From Legionella wadsworthii DSM 21896 = ATCC 33877 (GTDB lineage: Bacteria > Pseudomonadota > Gammaproteobacteria > Legionellales > Legionellaceae), in assembly GCF_000701265.1 (NCBI RefSeq), contig NZ_KL370759.1, positions 1,018,588 to 1,082,587 of the forward strand: DNA of 64,000 nt, given 5' to 3'. Under the pieces are notes generated by a model. The model ran no database searches. It had not been told where the DNA came from and worked only from the letters and a program-made list of their open reading frames with translations. How positions within the stretch are numbered: the first letter of the stretch is position 1; each line of letters begins with the position of its first letter. Below are positions 47,301-55,090 of the stretch, piece by piece. The position numbers and the translations under genes are program-made.

Positions 47301-47342
47301 CCGAGTAAAGCAGGTAGCATTAACCTTCCGGGTAATTTTTAA
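44328..47342 (+). CDS. Exported glycoside hydrolase family 81 endo-beta-1,3-glucanase
   Basis: 1004 residues. Signal peptide about 1-34 (ends TIHSA). The N-terminal beta-sandwich of GH81 is indicated by PITTGLWWTPML and LTVRLTEKGISLGIPL; the catalytic (alpha/alpha)6 domain by FPSGFFTATTLTDHAFHWGY with candidate acid D562, EWAREYGGMVNLLIRD, FPHFRSFDPYAGLSSALG and the glutamates E640/E641/E645 in NEEDSAEF. A C-terminal tail (about 870-1004) with cysteines and Pro-rich linker may be a binding or secretion domain. GH81 cleaves beta-1,3-glucan of fungi, oomycetes and algae. ATG preceded by CAGGAG. Exported probably by type II secretion. Confidence 0.88.
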   Translation: MTWKNRKNNINTKKIFLTTTAIFLFSSNTIHSATQIGKGIYYDEQQIQKLAQKYPGRVSKDAGYPLINNYSTLKSAYKGSQFGLGNKPITTGLWWTPMLAVDKPSGQIQDSDYLNPLLLIPNPLTVRLTEKGISLGIPLQNAKVDNVHVDRGYDNTLDVTVTTGDLMGTAPLVADYSDWMVSVAWARNNEPLLAASVVEGSPFVFVEKKSNQTTSYLQFNNSQEAKLLSQDKGISLFKTKNASDTAYRYYAYFSNPDTAIIPWKTSTGTIIVPISQGGSGTIVPSTTINTAEMNRYFSLAVIPASSDSSAMEVANQFKPYASTFIKNTSITYEYDKSKAKVVTHFNFDSQTVYSNASLKQQPLVLLYPWQIKNLNSTERASCLFNDDCASNKGIIQTLKGTMHPYVVATGSAGRSSFSTEVDFHGVLPILPNRLSQTELDKIASYSFELPPDPHLDAKNPWTDTYATGKLLSREAQLIKIADVLMGTSPVNPQYKKIRDDLLLDLKNQVTSFLTGLNYTDPCPGGASDCPRPEGSWFYAYNNQWDTMMGFPSGFFTATTLTDHAFHWGYLLDGAATIAQFDKEWAREYGGMVNLLIRDVCNFKYGQEQEVTKFPHFRSFDPYAGLSSALGMPYSFDNVNEEDSAEFMNLAQAIILWGLNTEGVTFDGDNTTPQEVMETGLYLYTTEEQGLNHYHFNQNPGSGVFPTGWSNSSTGQNYLLVGNVWGGKLDRSTYFCAGQPCYYQNLASNTLPINAGSFYLGYDPGFVNRVYNEDAKNPCSGDPANSAYCGTLLKYLALGDAAKALQYYTQYFDVQGKTPDPGESKPSIYYWIQNLKNLGSLNTALKADTPSYGVFGSGDKTYVVAYNNEPTAKQVNFYNQDSLICSLENIQPGEIKGSICGKEDPPPPETQFSYMLYVGYPFKPVLINNSITCPDPVTKNPACLIKNIAGPSVMTIAGNNSNMCTLSISKDGVVTVMGERSKGCYINSTPATPSKAGSINLPGNF

Positions 47343-47350
47343 GTATGGAT

Positions 47351-47371
47351 AGGCCAAATTAATTTTGGCCT
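47351..47371 (+). terminator. Terminator of the GH81 gene
   Basis: Stem AGGCCAAA / TTTGGCCT with a five-base loop, followed by TTATATT, nine bases after the stop codon. Confidence 0.75.
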
Positions 47372-47543
47372 TTATATTCAATAAAATAATCTAAACCTAC
47401 TACTCTCTTTTAAATGAAGATAACAAATGATGGCTTGGTTCACCCAACCATCATCAGTTTACGGATATTTTTCGCGAAGAAATGTACTTTACTTCTATTA
47501 CATCATCCAAAAGAACCAGTTTTTTATATGGACTTTTAAAGAA

Positions 47544-47753
47544 CTATTTAGGCGAAAAAAGCTGATTAATATTTGGCTCTACTTCAATCATATTGTCGGA
47601 ACTGCTGATAGGTTCCTTTTTATCCTCAACTGCTTCTTTTGTTGGGCTATTAATGCTTTTATTCTCATCCAAAACTTTTTTGGCTGTATCTAAAAAAGAC
47701 CATTTTTTGGTAGTGCCGCTATTTTTGGCACTATTATCTTTTTTCGACATCAT
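47544..47753 (-). CDS. Small hydrophilic protein, unknown
   Basis: 69 residues from ATG 47753, which sits behind AAGGAGCTTAAC, a strong ribosome site that makes the gene credible. Highly charged and low in hydrophobic residues (KKDNSAKNSGTTKKWSFLD, DKKEPISSSDNMIEVEPN), probably disordered. It follows the zeta-like gene's end by 54 bases on the same strand. No family recognised. Confidence 0.55.
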   Translation of the reverse strand: MMSKKDNSAKNSGTTKKWSFLDTAKKVLDENKSINSPTKEAVEDKKEPISSSDNMIEVEPNINQLFSPK

Positions 47754-47827
47754 GTTAAGCTCCTTGTGAATCAATTATGGACATTCGTTCATAATATATT
47801 AAATTTAGCAAATAGGGTTAATTTAAA

Positions 47828-49327
47828 TTAAACTTTAAAGGTCATGGCAGCTTCATCCTGTGGAAATTCAACTTCAAATCCCCTTTCAATTAAAGGCCCG
47901 AAATATTCCCCAATCGTACGAACTGGCCTATCAAAATATAAAGATTCACCAGGTTTTGCTTTAGGATTAATATTTTCTTTCTTAATCCAATTTGTCATCA
48001 TTTCTTCATTATAAATAATAATCTCCCTTGTTTGCATATTTACTGTTGCAAACATAGTCAATTCCCTCGTGGGACTGTTATTATCAAACATCGCAACAGA
48101 TACATTAGAACCTATCAATTCCTCTTGATTTAAAGATTTCATCATTTCTCCAGGAACAGCTTGATGAGATCCTAGTAATCCCTCCGTATGTTCATATCGT
48201 TGAGTCGCTAATCCTCGACCATGTGCTCGTTCGACAGCAGAAGTTACATCCGTAGAAATTGCTACAATGTCTACTTCGCCATAGCGTTGATTCGCCTCTC
48301 GCAGTTCATCAGGTTTTAATTTGGTTTGATCATGAAGGAAACTCGGAAATTTTCCTCCACCCATTGCTTTGCTTTTTTTTGCAATAACCTCCATCACCCT
48401 TTCCTTAACTAATAAAGCTTCTTCATAAGTAAATTGAGAATATTTCAGAGGGTGTACTTCTGGTTTTTGCAGAAAAGGTTTAAGTCTATCCGCATTATGA
48501 TGAACAAGCTGATTCCAAGCAACAGCTTGAGGCTCATATTGTTCTATAACACTGGAAACAAGTTTCAGGCAGCTACCTTTTCCAGAGGCTACACCTCCGG
48601 TAGTAAAGACGGCGACAGATTGATCTTTTTTAACATACTCTAATACCTGCAAAGCATTTTGTTCACATAGCTCATTGATTGTCTCTGCTACAACCGGTTC
48701 AATAATTGAGTGCGCTCTTTGTGTATAAATCAAAGCCATGCCTCTCTGCACACAAACGGCTTTTAATAATTCTGTATCATTGTTCCAAGGCTCTTTCCCT
48801 GAGATAGACTCGTAAAATGATTTTAAAGCATCTAACTCCTTAGAGGAAAAAGGATATAATTGTTTGGGTTTTCCATGAGCCAAATCATTGAAAAACTCCA
48901 TGACATCCATCTTGGTACTTATATGCATCAAACCAACTTTAGAGACTACTTCGTCAAATACCTTCCCTTCTAACTTTTTTTGTACCAGGGTAAAAGCATG
49001 ACCGAACGTATCCATCTCATCATCAACATTTTTATCTAATTTTATTGTCGCTTGTAATTGAGCAAGAATTTCATGTTCAACAAGCCGTTCGGGATACAAG
49101 CATACTAAATTTCTCACCATATCTTTGGAAAAAGCAGCCGTAGTTTTCTCTAATAAAGCGATAGACTCCTCACTGACTCCAGAGCTTGAGTACGCTATAA
49201 TCGTGAAATCTTCTGGGCTCACTTCCTGTTTGGATCTTATTCTTTCTTTGAGCTCAACAGTGGGTACAAAGAACCTACCTTCATATGACATTTTGAACGT
49301 TTTCATTACAGAAATACCCTTTGGCAT
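47828..49327 (-). CDS. Zeta-toxin-like P-loop kinase domain protein, candidate effector
   Basis: 499 residues, soluble, no signal peptide. A helical N-terminal part (1-235) precedes a P-loop domain: Walker A GGVASGKGS at 244-252, then HNADRLKPFL, FLHDQTKLKPDELREA and VERAHGRGLATQRYEHTEG, the order seen in zeta toxins (acidic residue after the P-loop, Arg-rich lid). Zeta toxins phosphorylate UDP-N-acetylglucosamine. No epsilon-type antitoxin gene is adjacent, and the long N-terminus and the acidic C-terminal segment (VEFPQDEAAM) are more like a Legionella effector. Start at 49327 or the ATG at 49306. Confidence 0.65.
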   Translation of the reverse strand: MPKGISVMKTFKMSYEGRFFVPTVELKERIRSKQEVSPEDFTIIAYSSSGVSEESIALLEKTTAAFSKDMVRNLVCLYPERLVEHEILAQLQATIKLDKNVDDEMDTFGHAFTLVQKKLEGKVFDEVVSKVGLMHISTKMDVMEFFNDLAHGKPKQLYPFSSKELDALKSFYESISGKEPWNNDTELLKAVCVQRGMALIYTQRAHSIIEPVVAETINELCEQNALQVLEYVKKDQSVAVFTTGGVASGKGSCLKLVSSVIEQYEPQAVAWNQLVHHNADRLKPFLQKPEVHPLKYSQFTYEEALLVKERVMEVIAKKSKAMGGGKFPSFLHDQTKLKPDELREANQRYGEVDIVAISTDVTSAVERAHGRGLATQRYEHTEGLLGSHQAVPGEMMKSLNQEELIGSNVSVAMFDNNSPTRELTMFATVNMQTREIIIYNEEMMTNWIKKENINPKAKPGESLYFDRPVRTIGEYFGPLIERGFEVEFPQDEAAMTFKV

Positions 49328-49463
49328 AATTTAATTTCTCTATATAGTATAATATATAGATTAAGTGGATATTAAGTTGTCACATGGCTTTTTTAAATAG
49401 CTTATAAAGGTAGGTATAGAATTTTCTTAAAGACCATTTTTAAGAGACAGGGAGGAAAGAGAA

Positions 49464-49685
49464 ATGAACAAAGAACATCATGTTGTACCTAGTGCTCATG
49501 GAGGATGGGATATCGAGCAACCGCATCATGCAAAAAAATTTCATTTTGACACCAAAAAAGAAGCGATTGATAAAGCAAGAGCGCTCAGTATTAAAGAACA
49601 TACAGAACTGGTTATTCATGACAAGCATGGCAGAATTGAACATAAAGATAGCCATGGCCATGATCCAAGAAATATCAAGGGTTAA
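49464..49685 (+). CDS. DUF2188-type small protein
   Basis: 73 residues, ATG behind GGGAGGAAAGAG. The sequence HHVVPSAHGGWDIEQP, KEAIDKARALS, ELVIHDKHGRIEHKDSHG and the final DPRN match DUF2188, a family of small soluble proteins of unknown function with the order HVVP-GGW-AixxAR-LvIHdkdGrI. Usually monocistronic. Ends at a good hairpin. Confidence 0.8.
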   Translation: MNKEHHVVPSAHGGWDIEQPHHAKKFHFDTKKEAIDKARALSIKEHTELVIHDKHGRIEHKDSHGHDPRNIKG

Positions 49686-49719
49686 AAGTATTTTCAACTG
49701 AAGTGGTATATTTCATTTT

Positions 49720-49755
49720 AAGGGGGCAAGTATTCAATCATAGTACTTGCCCTTT
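49720..49755 (+). terminator. Terminator of the DUF2188 gene
   Basis: Stem GGGCAAGTA / TACTTGCCC with an 11-base loop, followed by TTTAGGG, 35 bases after the stop codon. Additional G-U and A-T pairs extend the base of the stem. Confidence 0.65.
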
Positions 49756-49814
49756 AGGGCTAATGTTCTTGAAAATGACACATCATACCTCATAGCTACT
49801 TGTGTTTTACATCA

Positions 49815-49849
49815 TATAAACAGATTTATCCACAGAAAATGTGCATAAC
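49815..49849. repeat. 35-bp repeat copy 1: head-to-head DnaA-box pair
   Basis: Contains TTATCCACA (49826-49834, a perfect DnaA box) and TGTGCATAA (49840-49848), which is the complement of TTATGCACA, a second DnaA-type box, five bases apart in opposite orientation. The same 35-bp unit, with one changed base, recurs at 50787-50821. The two copies lie outside the two-gene unit at 49979-50689. Confidence 0.8.
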
Positions 49850-49978
49850 TCTACCTGTCTTCAATACTAAAAATGCTGCTGAATCTTCAATAATTACTAT
49901 TTAGTGAACTGATATGCACTCCTTAGTTAGTTCTAAGGCTTACATGAATTGTAATTTATTACGAGTCAGGTAATTTAA

Positions 49979-50212
49979 ATGTCTCTTAAATTTGGAATTA
50001 TTTTAATGATCCACTTCTTGTATGTATTGTTGGCCATGTTGATTTCATCTACAGTGACAGCTTGTCCTTTTTGTTTATCTAAAACGAGTAAGCTCGTGTA
50101 TTCCGGAATATTTAATCATCAGTTTGTTCTTTATTTCATTTATACGATACTGCCATTTTTTATTTTTTATATCTTGGTGTGGTTTCTAGCTAATGTTATT
50201 GAAGAGAATTAA
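49979..50212 (+). CDS. Small membrane protein with CPFC motif
   Basis: 77 residues: an N-terminal hydrophobic segment (1-28, GIILMIHFLYVLLAMLISST), then CPFCLSKTSK, and a second membrane segment (about 48-72). The CPFC pair resembles a thioredoxin-like or metal-binding site held at the membrane surface. It abuts the DUF2243 gene (TAA next to ATG), so the two are one unit. Function unknown; a role in disulphide or copper handling is speculation. Confidence 0.65.
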   Translation: MSLKFGIILMIHFLYVLLAMLISSTVTACPFCLSKTSKLVYSGIFNHQFVLYFIYTILPFFIFYILVWFLANVIEEN

Positions 50213-50689
50213 ATGACGAATTATAAAAAATATCTGATTGCTGCGGGACTATTTTTAGGTATTGGTTTAGGCGGTTTTATCGATGGAATCCTTTTCCATC
50301 AACTTTTACAAATTCATAATATGCTATCCAATATTTTTTTTCCGGACACATTAGTCAATATCCAGATTAATATGTTTTGGGATGGACTCTTTCATGCTTT
50401 TACTTTTTTCACTACTTTAATCGGTATTTTTTTATTATGGATTACTTTAAATAATAGTTCCGAAAAGTATTCAATTCTTTACTTTTTTGGTCTCCTGATT
50501 TTGGGATGGGGTATATTTAATTTTGTAGAAGGAATAATTGATCATTTGATTCTACGTCTACACCATGTGCTTCAACGATCTTCTCATAGCAATCAATTGT
50601 ATTCTGATATAGCATTTGAATGCTTCGGTGTTTTGTTACTTATAATCGGCACAATATTTATAAAAACAAGAAGGCCAAATGACAAATGA
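50213..50689 (+). CDS. DUF2243-family membrane protein
   Basis: 158 residues, four membrane segments. The pattern GFIDGILFHQLLQIHNMLS near residues 20-40 and MFWDGLFHAFTFFTT is typical of DUF2243, whose members have conserved histidines and aspartates within the membrane helices, suggestive of metal binding. These genes often neighbour cytochrome oxidase or copper genes in other bacteria (from memory). It follows the CPFC protein gene without a gap. Confidence 0.78.
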   Translation: MTNYKKYLIAAGLFLGIGLGGFIDGILFHQLLQIHNMLSNIFFPDTLVNIQINMFWDGLFHAFTFFTTLIGIFLLWITLNNSSEKYSILYFFGLLILGWGIFNFVEGIIDHLILRLHHVLQRSSHSNQLYSDIAFECFGVLLLIIGTIFIKTRRPNDK

Positions 50690-51169
50690 ATATAGGATTA
50701 AGAATCTTCAATAGGACAAAGGCACCTTTTTTGGTAAATCATAATGCATCCATTAACTTCTAAATCCTACAAGTGGTTTGACAGATTATAAACAGGTTTA
50801 TCCACAGAAAATGTGCATAACATTTTTGTATCAGGGCTGTAGAAAAGGAAATAATCTAGACGCAGCAAGGGGTTTAATTCGGATCTGAATCATATGTATT
50901 ATAAGGTATAATAAATATCCACAGAGATGGGAATTAGAATAAAAAAAAGAGGGGTTACTTTATGTTATACAATTACAAAATAAAAAAACAGCCTTCCTCG
51001 AATATTTTAAAATAAAAAATAAATCTCTGGATTTACTTCGTGATATATGTGATTGAACTACAAAAAAATTTAATTTTCGCCCCTTCCATTGAATGAACTA
51101 TATTCATATTAGAGAACCACTGTTCCTGGATACTATTGATCAATAAATTTACACGCACTGTAATTGAAT
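50690..51169. other. Gene-free region with DnaA-box repeat copy 2 and AT-rich tract
   Basis: 480 bases. The 35-bp repeat copy lies at 50787-50821, a third box-like site with one mismatch (ATATCCACA) at 50915-50923, and then an A-rich stretch from about 50936 to 51025. No reading frame of note. Confidence 0.6.
50787..50821. repeat. 35-bp repeat copy 2: head-to-head DnaA-box pair
   Basis: TTATCCACA at 50798-50806 and TGTGCATAA at 50812-50820, arranged as in copy 1 at 49815-49849 (34 of 35 bases identical). Confidence 0.8.
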
Positions 51170-51931
51170 CTATGGATTTAGCTTGGTTAAAATAAATGAA
51201 GATAAAAACCCAACTACTGTGATAAGCCCCGCAAAATTATGAGCTATCTCAAATGCTTCAGGAATCATTGTATCAACTAACATAGCCAAAATTGCTCCAG
51301 CTGCAATTGAAGTGGTTGCAGCGATTACATCAGGTGAGAAATTCTGGAAAACTGTATAACCAATTAGGGATGCCAGTCCTGAAAATAAAGCAATACCTAT
51401 CCAAACACCAAATACATATACAGCACCATGCCCAGCCTTTTTCATTCCTGCTGAACTGGACAAGCCTTCTGGAATATTAGATAAAAAAATAGCAATCACA
51501 GCAACAATGCTCACGACACCGCCTTTTAGCATACTTAAACCGATAACAATCGATTCCGGTATTCCATCAAGTAAAGATCCGATTGCGATTGCCATACCGC
51601 TATTAGAATCTTGTTGTGAAGATTGTTGATGTCCAGAACGCTTTCGATGTTTGGCTCCTTTTTTTGATAAAATCCAATTTGCCGCGGTAAAAATTAAAGC
51701 TCCACTTATGAAACCTACTGTTGTGGAATCAAACCCTCCTCTACTATAAGCTCTATCCATAAGCTCAAATGAAAGTGCAGAAATAAGTACCCCGCTACCA
51801 AAAGCCATAATTGAGGCAATGATTCGCTGAGAGATATTGAGGCAATAGCCGCCAAAAGCACCTAAAACTAAAGCAAATCCGGCGATCCCACCCCAAAAAT
51901 AGGCTTGAGCCCAAACAGGGATATTGTCCAT
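51170..51931 (-). CDS. ZIP-family divalent metal transporter
   Basis: 253 residues from the ATG at 51931 (GGAA upstream); longer versions starting at 51997 or 52057 are possible. Seven or eight membrane helices with the ZIP signatures: SLLDGIPESIVIGLSMLKGG (helix 4, His/Asp/Glu in DGIPES) and FLSNIPEGLSSSAGMKKAG (helix 5, NIPEG). A charged loop KKGAKHRKRSGHQQSS lies between helices 3 and 4. ZIP proteins bring zinc or other divalent cations into the cytoplasm. Divergent from an MFS transporter gene. Confidence 0.85.
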   Translation of the reverse strand: MDNIPVWAQAYFWGGIAGFALVLGAFGGYCLNISQRIIASIMAFGSGVLISALSFELMDRAYSRGGFDSTTVGFISGALIFTAANWILSKKGAKHRKRSGHQQSSQQDSNSGMAIAIGSLLDGIPESIVIGLSMLKGGVVSIVAVIAIFLSNIPEGLSSSAGMKKAGHGAVYVFGVWIGIALFSGLASLIGYTVFQNFSPDVIAATTSIAAGAILAMLVDTMIPEAFEIAHNFAGLITVVGFLSSFILTKLNP

Positions 51932-52098
51932 ACTGTTTCCAAAAACCATGAGCTGAGGAATTAAATATATAGGAGAAAATTTTTTTTCACTATTCATGCT
52001 TATAGTAATAAAAATACCACCTGTTTCATTTGAGAATCTGTAGCATAACTGAGACAATATTATGATTTTTTGATTTTTTTGACACAGGATCTTTTAAA

Positions 52099-53286
52099 TT
52101 GAATGCGATAAAATGGACGGAAACACAAAGCTTATTTCGTCTATTCCCTCTTATTATAAGTATTTCATTTGCTATGGATGTTTTTGTTCCCGCAATTCCT
52201 GAAATGAGCCGTTTTTTTAAGACTGACAATACCACCATGCAAGCAAGCCTTTACCTATTTATGCTTACAGTAGCTTTAGGCCAGCTACTTATTGGCCCCT
52301 TGTCAGACCGTTTCGGACGTAGGTTCATGGCATTGTTCAGTGCCTTTCTTTTTTTTATAGGTTCGTTGCTTGCATCATTCTCCCCTACGATACCTGTTTT
52401 TATCATAGCACGTATCATTCAGGCATCTGGAGCTTGTGGCACTTATTTGATGTGTTTCATTATTGTCAGAGATAATTTCTCTACTCAGGCTTGTGCTCGT
52501 CTATTTAGTATTCTATCAGGAATCAATTCTATGGTTGCAAGTTCTGCGCCTGTCATAGGGGGGTTGTTACTCGATGTAACACGAGACTGGCATAGCGGTT
52601 TTTATTTTTTAACTTTTATTGGAATTTTGATGACTGGTGTGACCTTCCGGTATATTCCAAACTACAACTATTCAAAGACAGATCGGACAGTGCTACCATT
52701 TTATCAAAAGATAAAACCCATGTTGGATAATCCGGACTTTCGAAACTATACCTTGGTTGCTGCAGCCAGCTTACTTGGATTGTATTTATTTTGTGCTTTA
52801 TCCCCCAGTATCTTAATGGTTCAACTTCACCTCACTGGCACAGAGTACGGTTTTTGGTTTGGATTAAATGCGATGACCGTATTTCTCGCCAATATGGTTG
52901 CTGCAAAACTCACATATTCTTATCCTCTTGAAAAAATTGTGCTCGGAGGATTAATGATAATGATTTTTTCCTGCATGCTCATGATGATATTTAACTTCCG
53001 TCAATGCAGTATTTTAACCTTTATGATGCCCATGTTGTGCTTAACAATCGGTATTGGAATTAGCATGGGGACAGCAACCGCACTTGCTTTAAAGGATTAT
53101 GAACATCAAGCAGCTTTTGGGACCGCTTTATTGGGATCGTGTCAATTTGGGCTCGCAGGGTTAATTGGGATTGTAGTAGCGCAATGGACACCAGGAGCAC
53201 TAAGTTTGGCTATTCCTGTTTTAAGTTTCAGTATTCTAGGACTTCTAAAATTAGCTAAAGTCGATATGCTATTAAATAATTCTTAA
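52099..53286 (+). CDS. MFS multidrug-type transporter (Bcr/CflA group)
   Basis: 395 residues with twelve membrane segments. The first helices carry AMDVFVPAIPEMSRFF and LGQLLIGPLSDRFGRRFMAL, the latter the MFS loop motif, as in Bcr/CflA drug/sulphonamide resistance proteins. Start is TTG at 52099, with AGGAT upstream; the next ATG would cut away the first helix. Substrates unknown. Confidence 0.87.
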   Translation: MNAIKWTETQSLFRLFPLIISISFAMDVFVPAIPEMSRFFKTDNTTMQASLYLFMLTVALGQLLIGPLSDRFGRRFMALFSAFLFFIGSLLASFSPTIPVFIIARIIQASGACGTYLMCFIIVRDNFSTQACARLFSILSGINSMVASSAPVIGGLLLDVTRDWHSGFYFLTFIGILMTGVTFRYIPNYNYSKTDRTVLPFYQKIKPMLDNPDFRNYTLVAAASLLGLYLFCALSPSILMVQLHLTGTEYGFWFGLNAMTVFLANMVAAKLTYSYPLEKIVLGGLMIMIFSCMLMMIFNFRQCSILTFMMPMLCLTIGIGISMGTATALALKDYEHQAAFGTALLGSCQFGLAGLIGIVVAQWTPGALSLAIPVLSFSILGLLKLAKVDMLLNNS

Positions 53287-53381
53287 TTATAGATTTGCAC
53301 TGCCCAGTGTTTGTGAGTCAAGGATCCATCAAATTTTGAACAGCAACAAACTATAATTACCACTCACCAGAACATTATTGG

Positions 53382-53413
53382 AAGATCGAAAAGAGTTAGA
53401 TCTTAACGATCTT
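53382..53413. terminator. Weak hairpin between convergent genes
   Basis: AAGATCG / CGATCTT, 18 bases apart, between the MFS gene and the following minus-strand gene. Confidence 0.3.
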
Positions 53414-53453
53414 TCAATAATGCAGCACACTGCTACTTCTACCCTAATAAATT

Positions 53454-54815
53454 TTACTGAAAGAAACCCAAATATTCCTCTTCAGTCAGCTCTTTCATAG
53501 GCTCATCTGTTTGAGGAACATGGAAAATAGAATGATTCCCTGGAGCAACCATTTTCATTGTTTCCTGAGCGGTTATAGACTTAGGCTTCTCATGGATAAA
53601 AGGATGTGGTAAAGGAGCAGGTTTTGGAACAATCGTCTGCTGCATCAAAATGCTACTTGAATAAGGAAGCGGATCAGGCACTGGAACAATCGTCGTTTCA
53701 CCATGAGTAGAAATGTCCATAGGTATGTTAACAGGATGGCTGTTTAGATTAGACTTTATGACACTCGTATGTTTCATTTGGCTCAATACAGACTGTAATG
53801 AAGGATATTTAGGAATAAAACTAGAACCTGTTTGAGGCGGGAAGAAAGTTAACCCTGTTCTAGGTTGAATTAAAGAAGGAATCTTACCCTTAGCTTGAGC
53901 TTTTTCATCCCATTCGACATAAATTTTATCTACTGTCTTGGCACGTTGTTTAGACTGTTTATCAGCAAGACCTTGTTTTACCAAATCGTTGACAAGAGGA
54001 ACAAGAGTTGGGATACCATAAATTTGTTTTAAATACTCTTCTGAAGCCAATAAAATTGGGCCATGACTAACCATCGTAATAAGTCCAGTGGGACTTGATT
54101 GATGGGTTTCTCGTTGTTTCTTTTTTTCATCTTCTCTAATTTTTGTTTCTAGTATTTTGGTCATCTTATGATTTGAACATCCATAGGCAGTAAACATGGC
54201 GTGTCCCTGGTATGGCTTGGCTGGCAGCCAAAGTACATTAAAATTGTCTCCAGGATAAAATAATCCATTGAAATGATATGCTTCTTTTATTTGTGCAGTT
54301 TCACCTTTATTCCTTTTAGTATATGCAGTAGCGCCCAAGTATTCTTCCGTAAAATCAACTAAATCTGGTTCTTCAATCTCTTCCGGTAATCCCCATCGAA
54401 TAATTACTGAATTTTCACTGGTTTTTACAGCAATCAAATGAGGACTTGTATTCTCATCCTTAGTTTTCAATAATTTATCTAAGAAAACATTCATTTTTCC
54501 GAATTTGTTGTCTGGATTAATGTCCTCGACTTTCCCATCAAAATATCGTTCTAGAAACCTCATGGATGCAACCACATACTTTCCATGAGTTTCCCAGTAA
54601 TAATCATAGGGCGAATCTTGCTCTTCTACTTCCAACTCCATAGAGTTATCCACTTCAAAAGCCGATCTTATATTTTCCAGCATCTTCTCAGCTTCTTCTG
54701 GGTTAGTGCATTCATAAACACAAAGATAATCCATATCATCAAATGGTACTTTGGATTCCGTGACTATCCATTTCGTTACTTTAAGGTTTATACCTATAAC
54801 AGACATTAGTTTCAT
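53454..54815 (-). CDS. Unknown 453-residue protein with E-block C-terminus, candidate Dot/Icm effector
   Basis: Soluble, no signal peptide. An N-terminal alpha/beta part (about 1-270) has no family that I recognise; the C-terminal third (about 310-430) is rich in Pro, Ser, Ile, Pro (PVPDPLPYSSSILMQ, VPKPAPLPHPF) and likely disordered. The last residues, DEPMKELTEEEYLGFFQ, contain the EEE 'E-block' with hydrophobic residues behind it that characterises many Dot/Icm translocation signals. The function is unknown. Minus-strand single gene; start ATG 54815 or 54806. Confidence 0.65.
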   Translation of the reverse strand: MKLMSVIGINLKVTKWIVTESKVPFDDMDYLCVYECTNPEEAEKMLENIRSAFEVDNSMELEVEEQDSPYDYYWETHGKYVVASMRFLERYFDGKVEDINPDNKFGKMNVFLDKLLKTKDENTSPHLIAVKTSENSVIIRWGLPEEIEEPDLVDFTEEYLGATAYTKRNKGETAQIKEAYHFNGLFYPGDNFNVLWLPAKPYQGHAMFTAYGCSNHKMTKILETKIREDEKKKQRETHQSSPTGLITMVSHGPILLASEEYLKQIYGIPTLVPLVNDLVKQGLADKQSKQRAKTVDKIYVEWDEKAQAKGKIPSLIQPRTGLTFFPPQTGSSFIPKYPSLQSVLSQMKHTSVIKSNLNSHPVNIPMDISTHGETTIVPVPDPLPYSSSILMQQTIVPKPAPLPHPFIHEKPKSITAQETMKMVAPGNHSIFHVPQTDEPMKELTEEEYLGFFQ

Positions 54816-55061
54816 GCATGATTCTCACTATTTTGTATTCTAACTCGAAAGAACCTCTAAAATGGATTTAAGAGAGCTACAATGAATGAATACATTAATT
54901 TATCAACAGACTTGCATTTGCACACAAAAAGCACAAATATACCAGACAAATTATTTTATGCACAATAATTTAAATACTTTGGAGTAATTTATATTTAAAC
55001 TGTAATTAATTCATGCATTTACCGACCCATGAGCAAGGGTTTTATACCTGGTAGAAACTAT

Positions 55062-55086
55062 AACCCCGGTTGCGAGCAACCGGGTT
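55062..55086 (-). terminator. Hairpin downstream of cvpA
   Basis: AACCCGGTTG / CAACCGGGTT stem with one bulged C and a four-base loop, five bases past the cvpA stop on the minus strand. T-content after it is low. Confidence 0.5.
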
Positions 55087-55090
55087 CTAT

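Noticed and set aside
47427..47693. 88-codon plus-strand frame downstream of the GH81 gene
   Set aside because: It overlaps the minus-strand small gene that has a strong ribosome site, and reads as low-quality aromatic sequence.
49820..50825. Reading the DnaA-box repeats as terminal repeats of an insertion sequence
   Set aside because: No transposase gene lies between them; the two enclosed genes are membrane proteins.
54882..54968. 28-codon open frame with ATG in the gap upstream of the E-block protein gene
   Set aside because: Too short, and the ribosome site is weak; cannot be told from chance.
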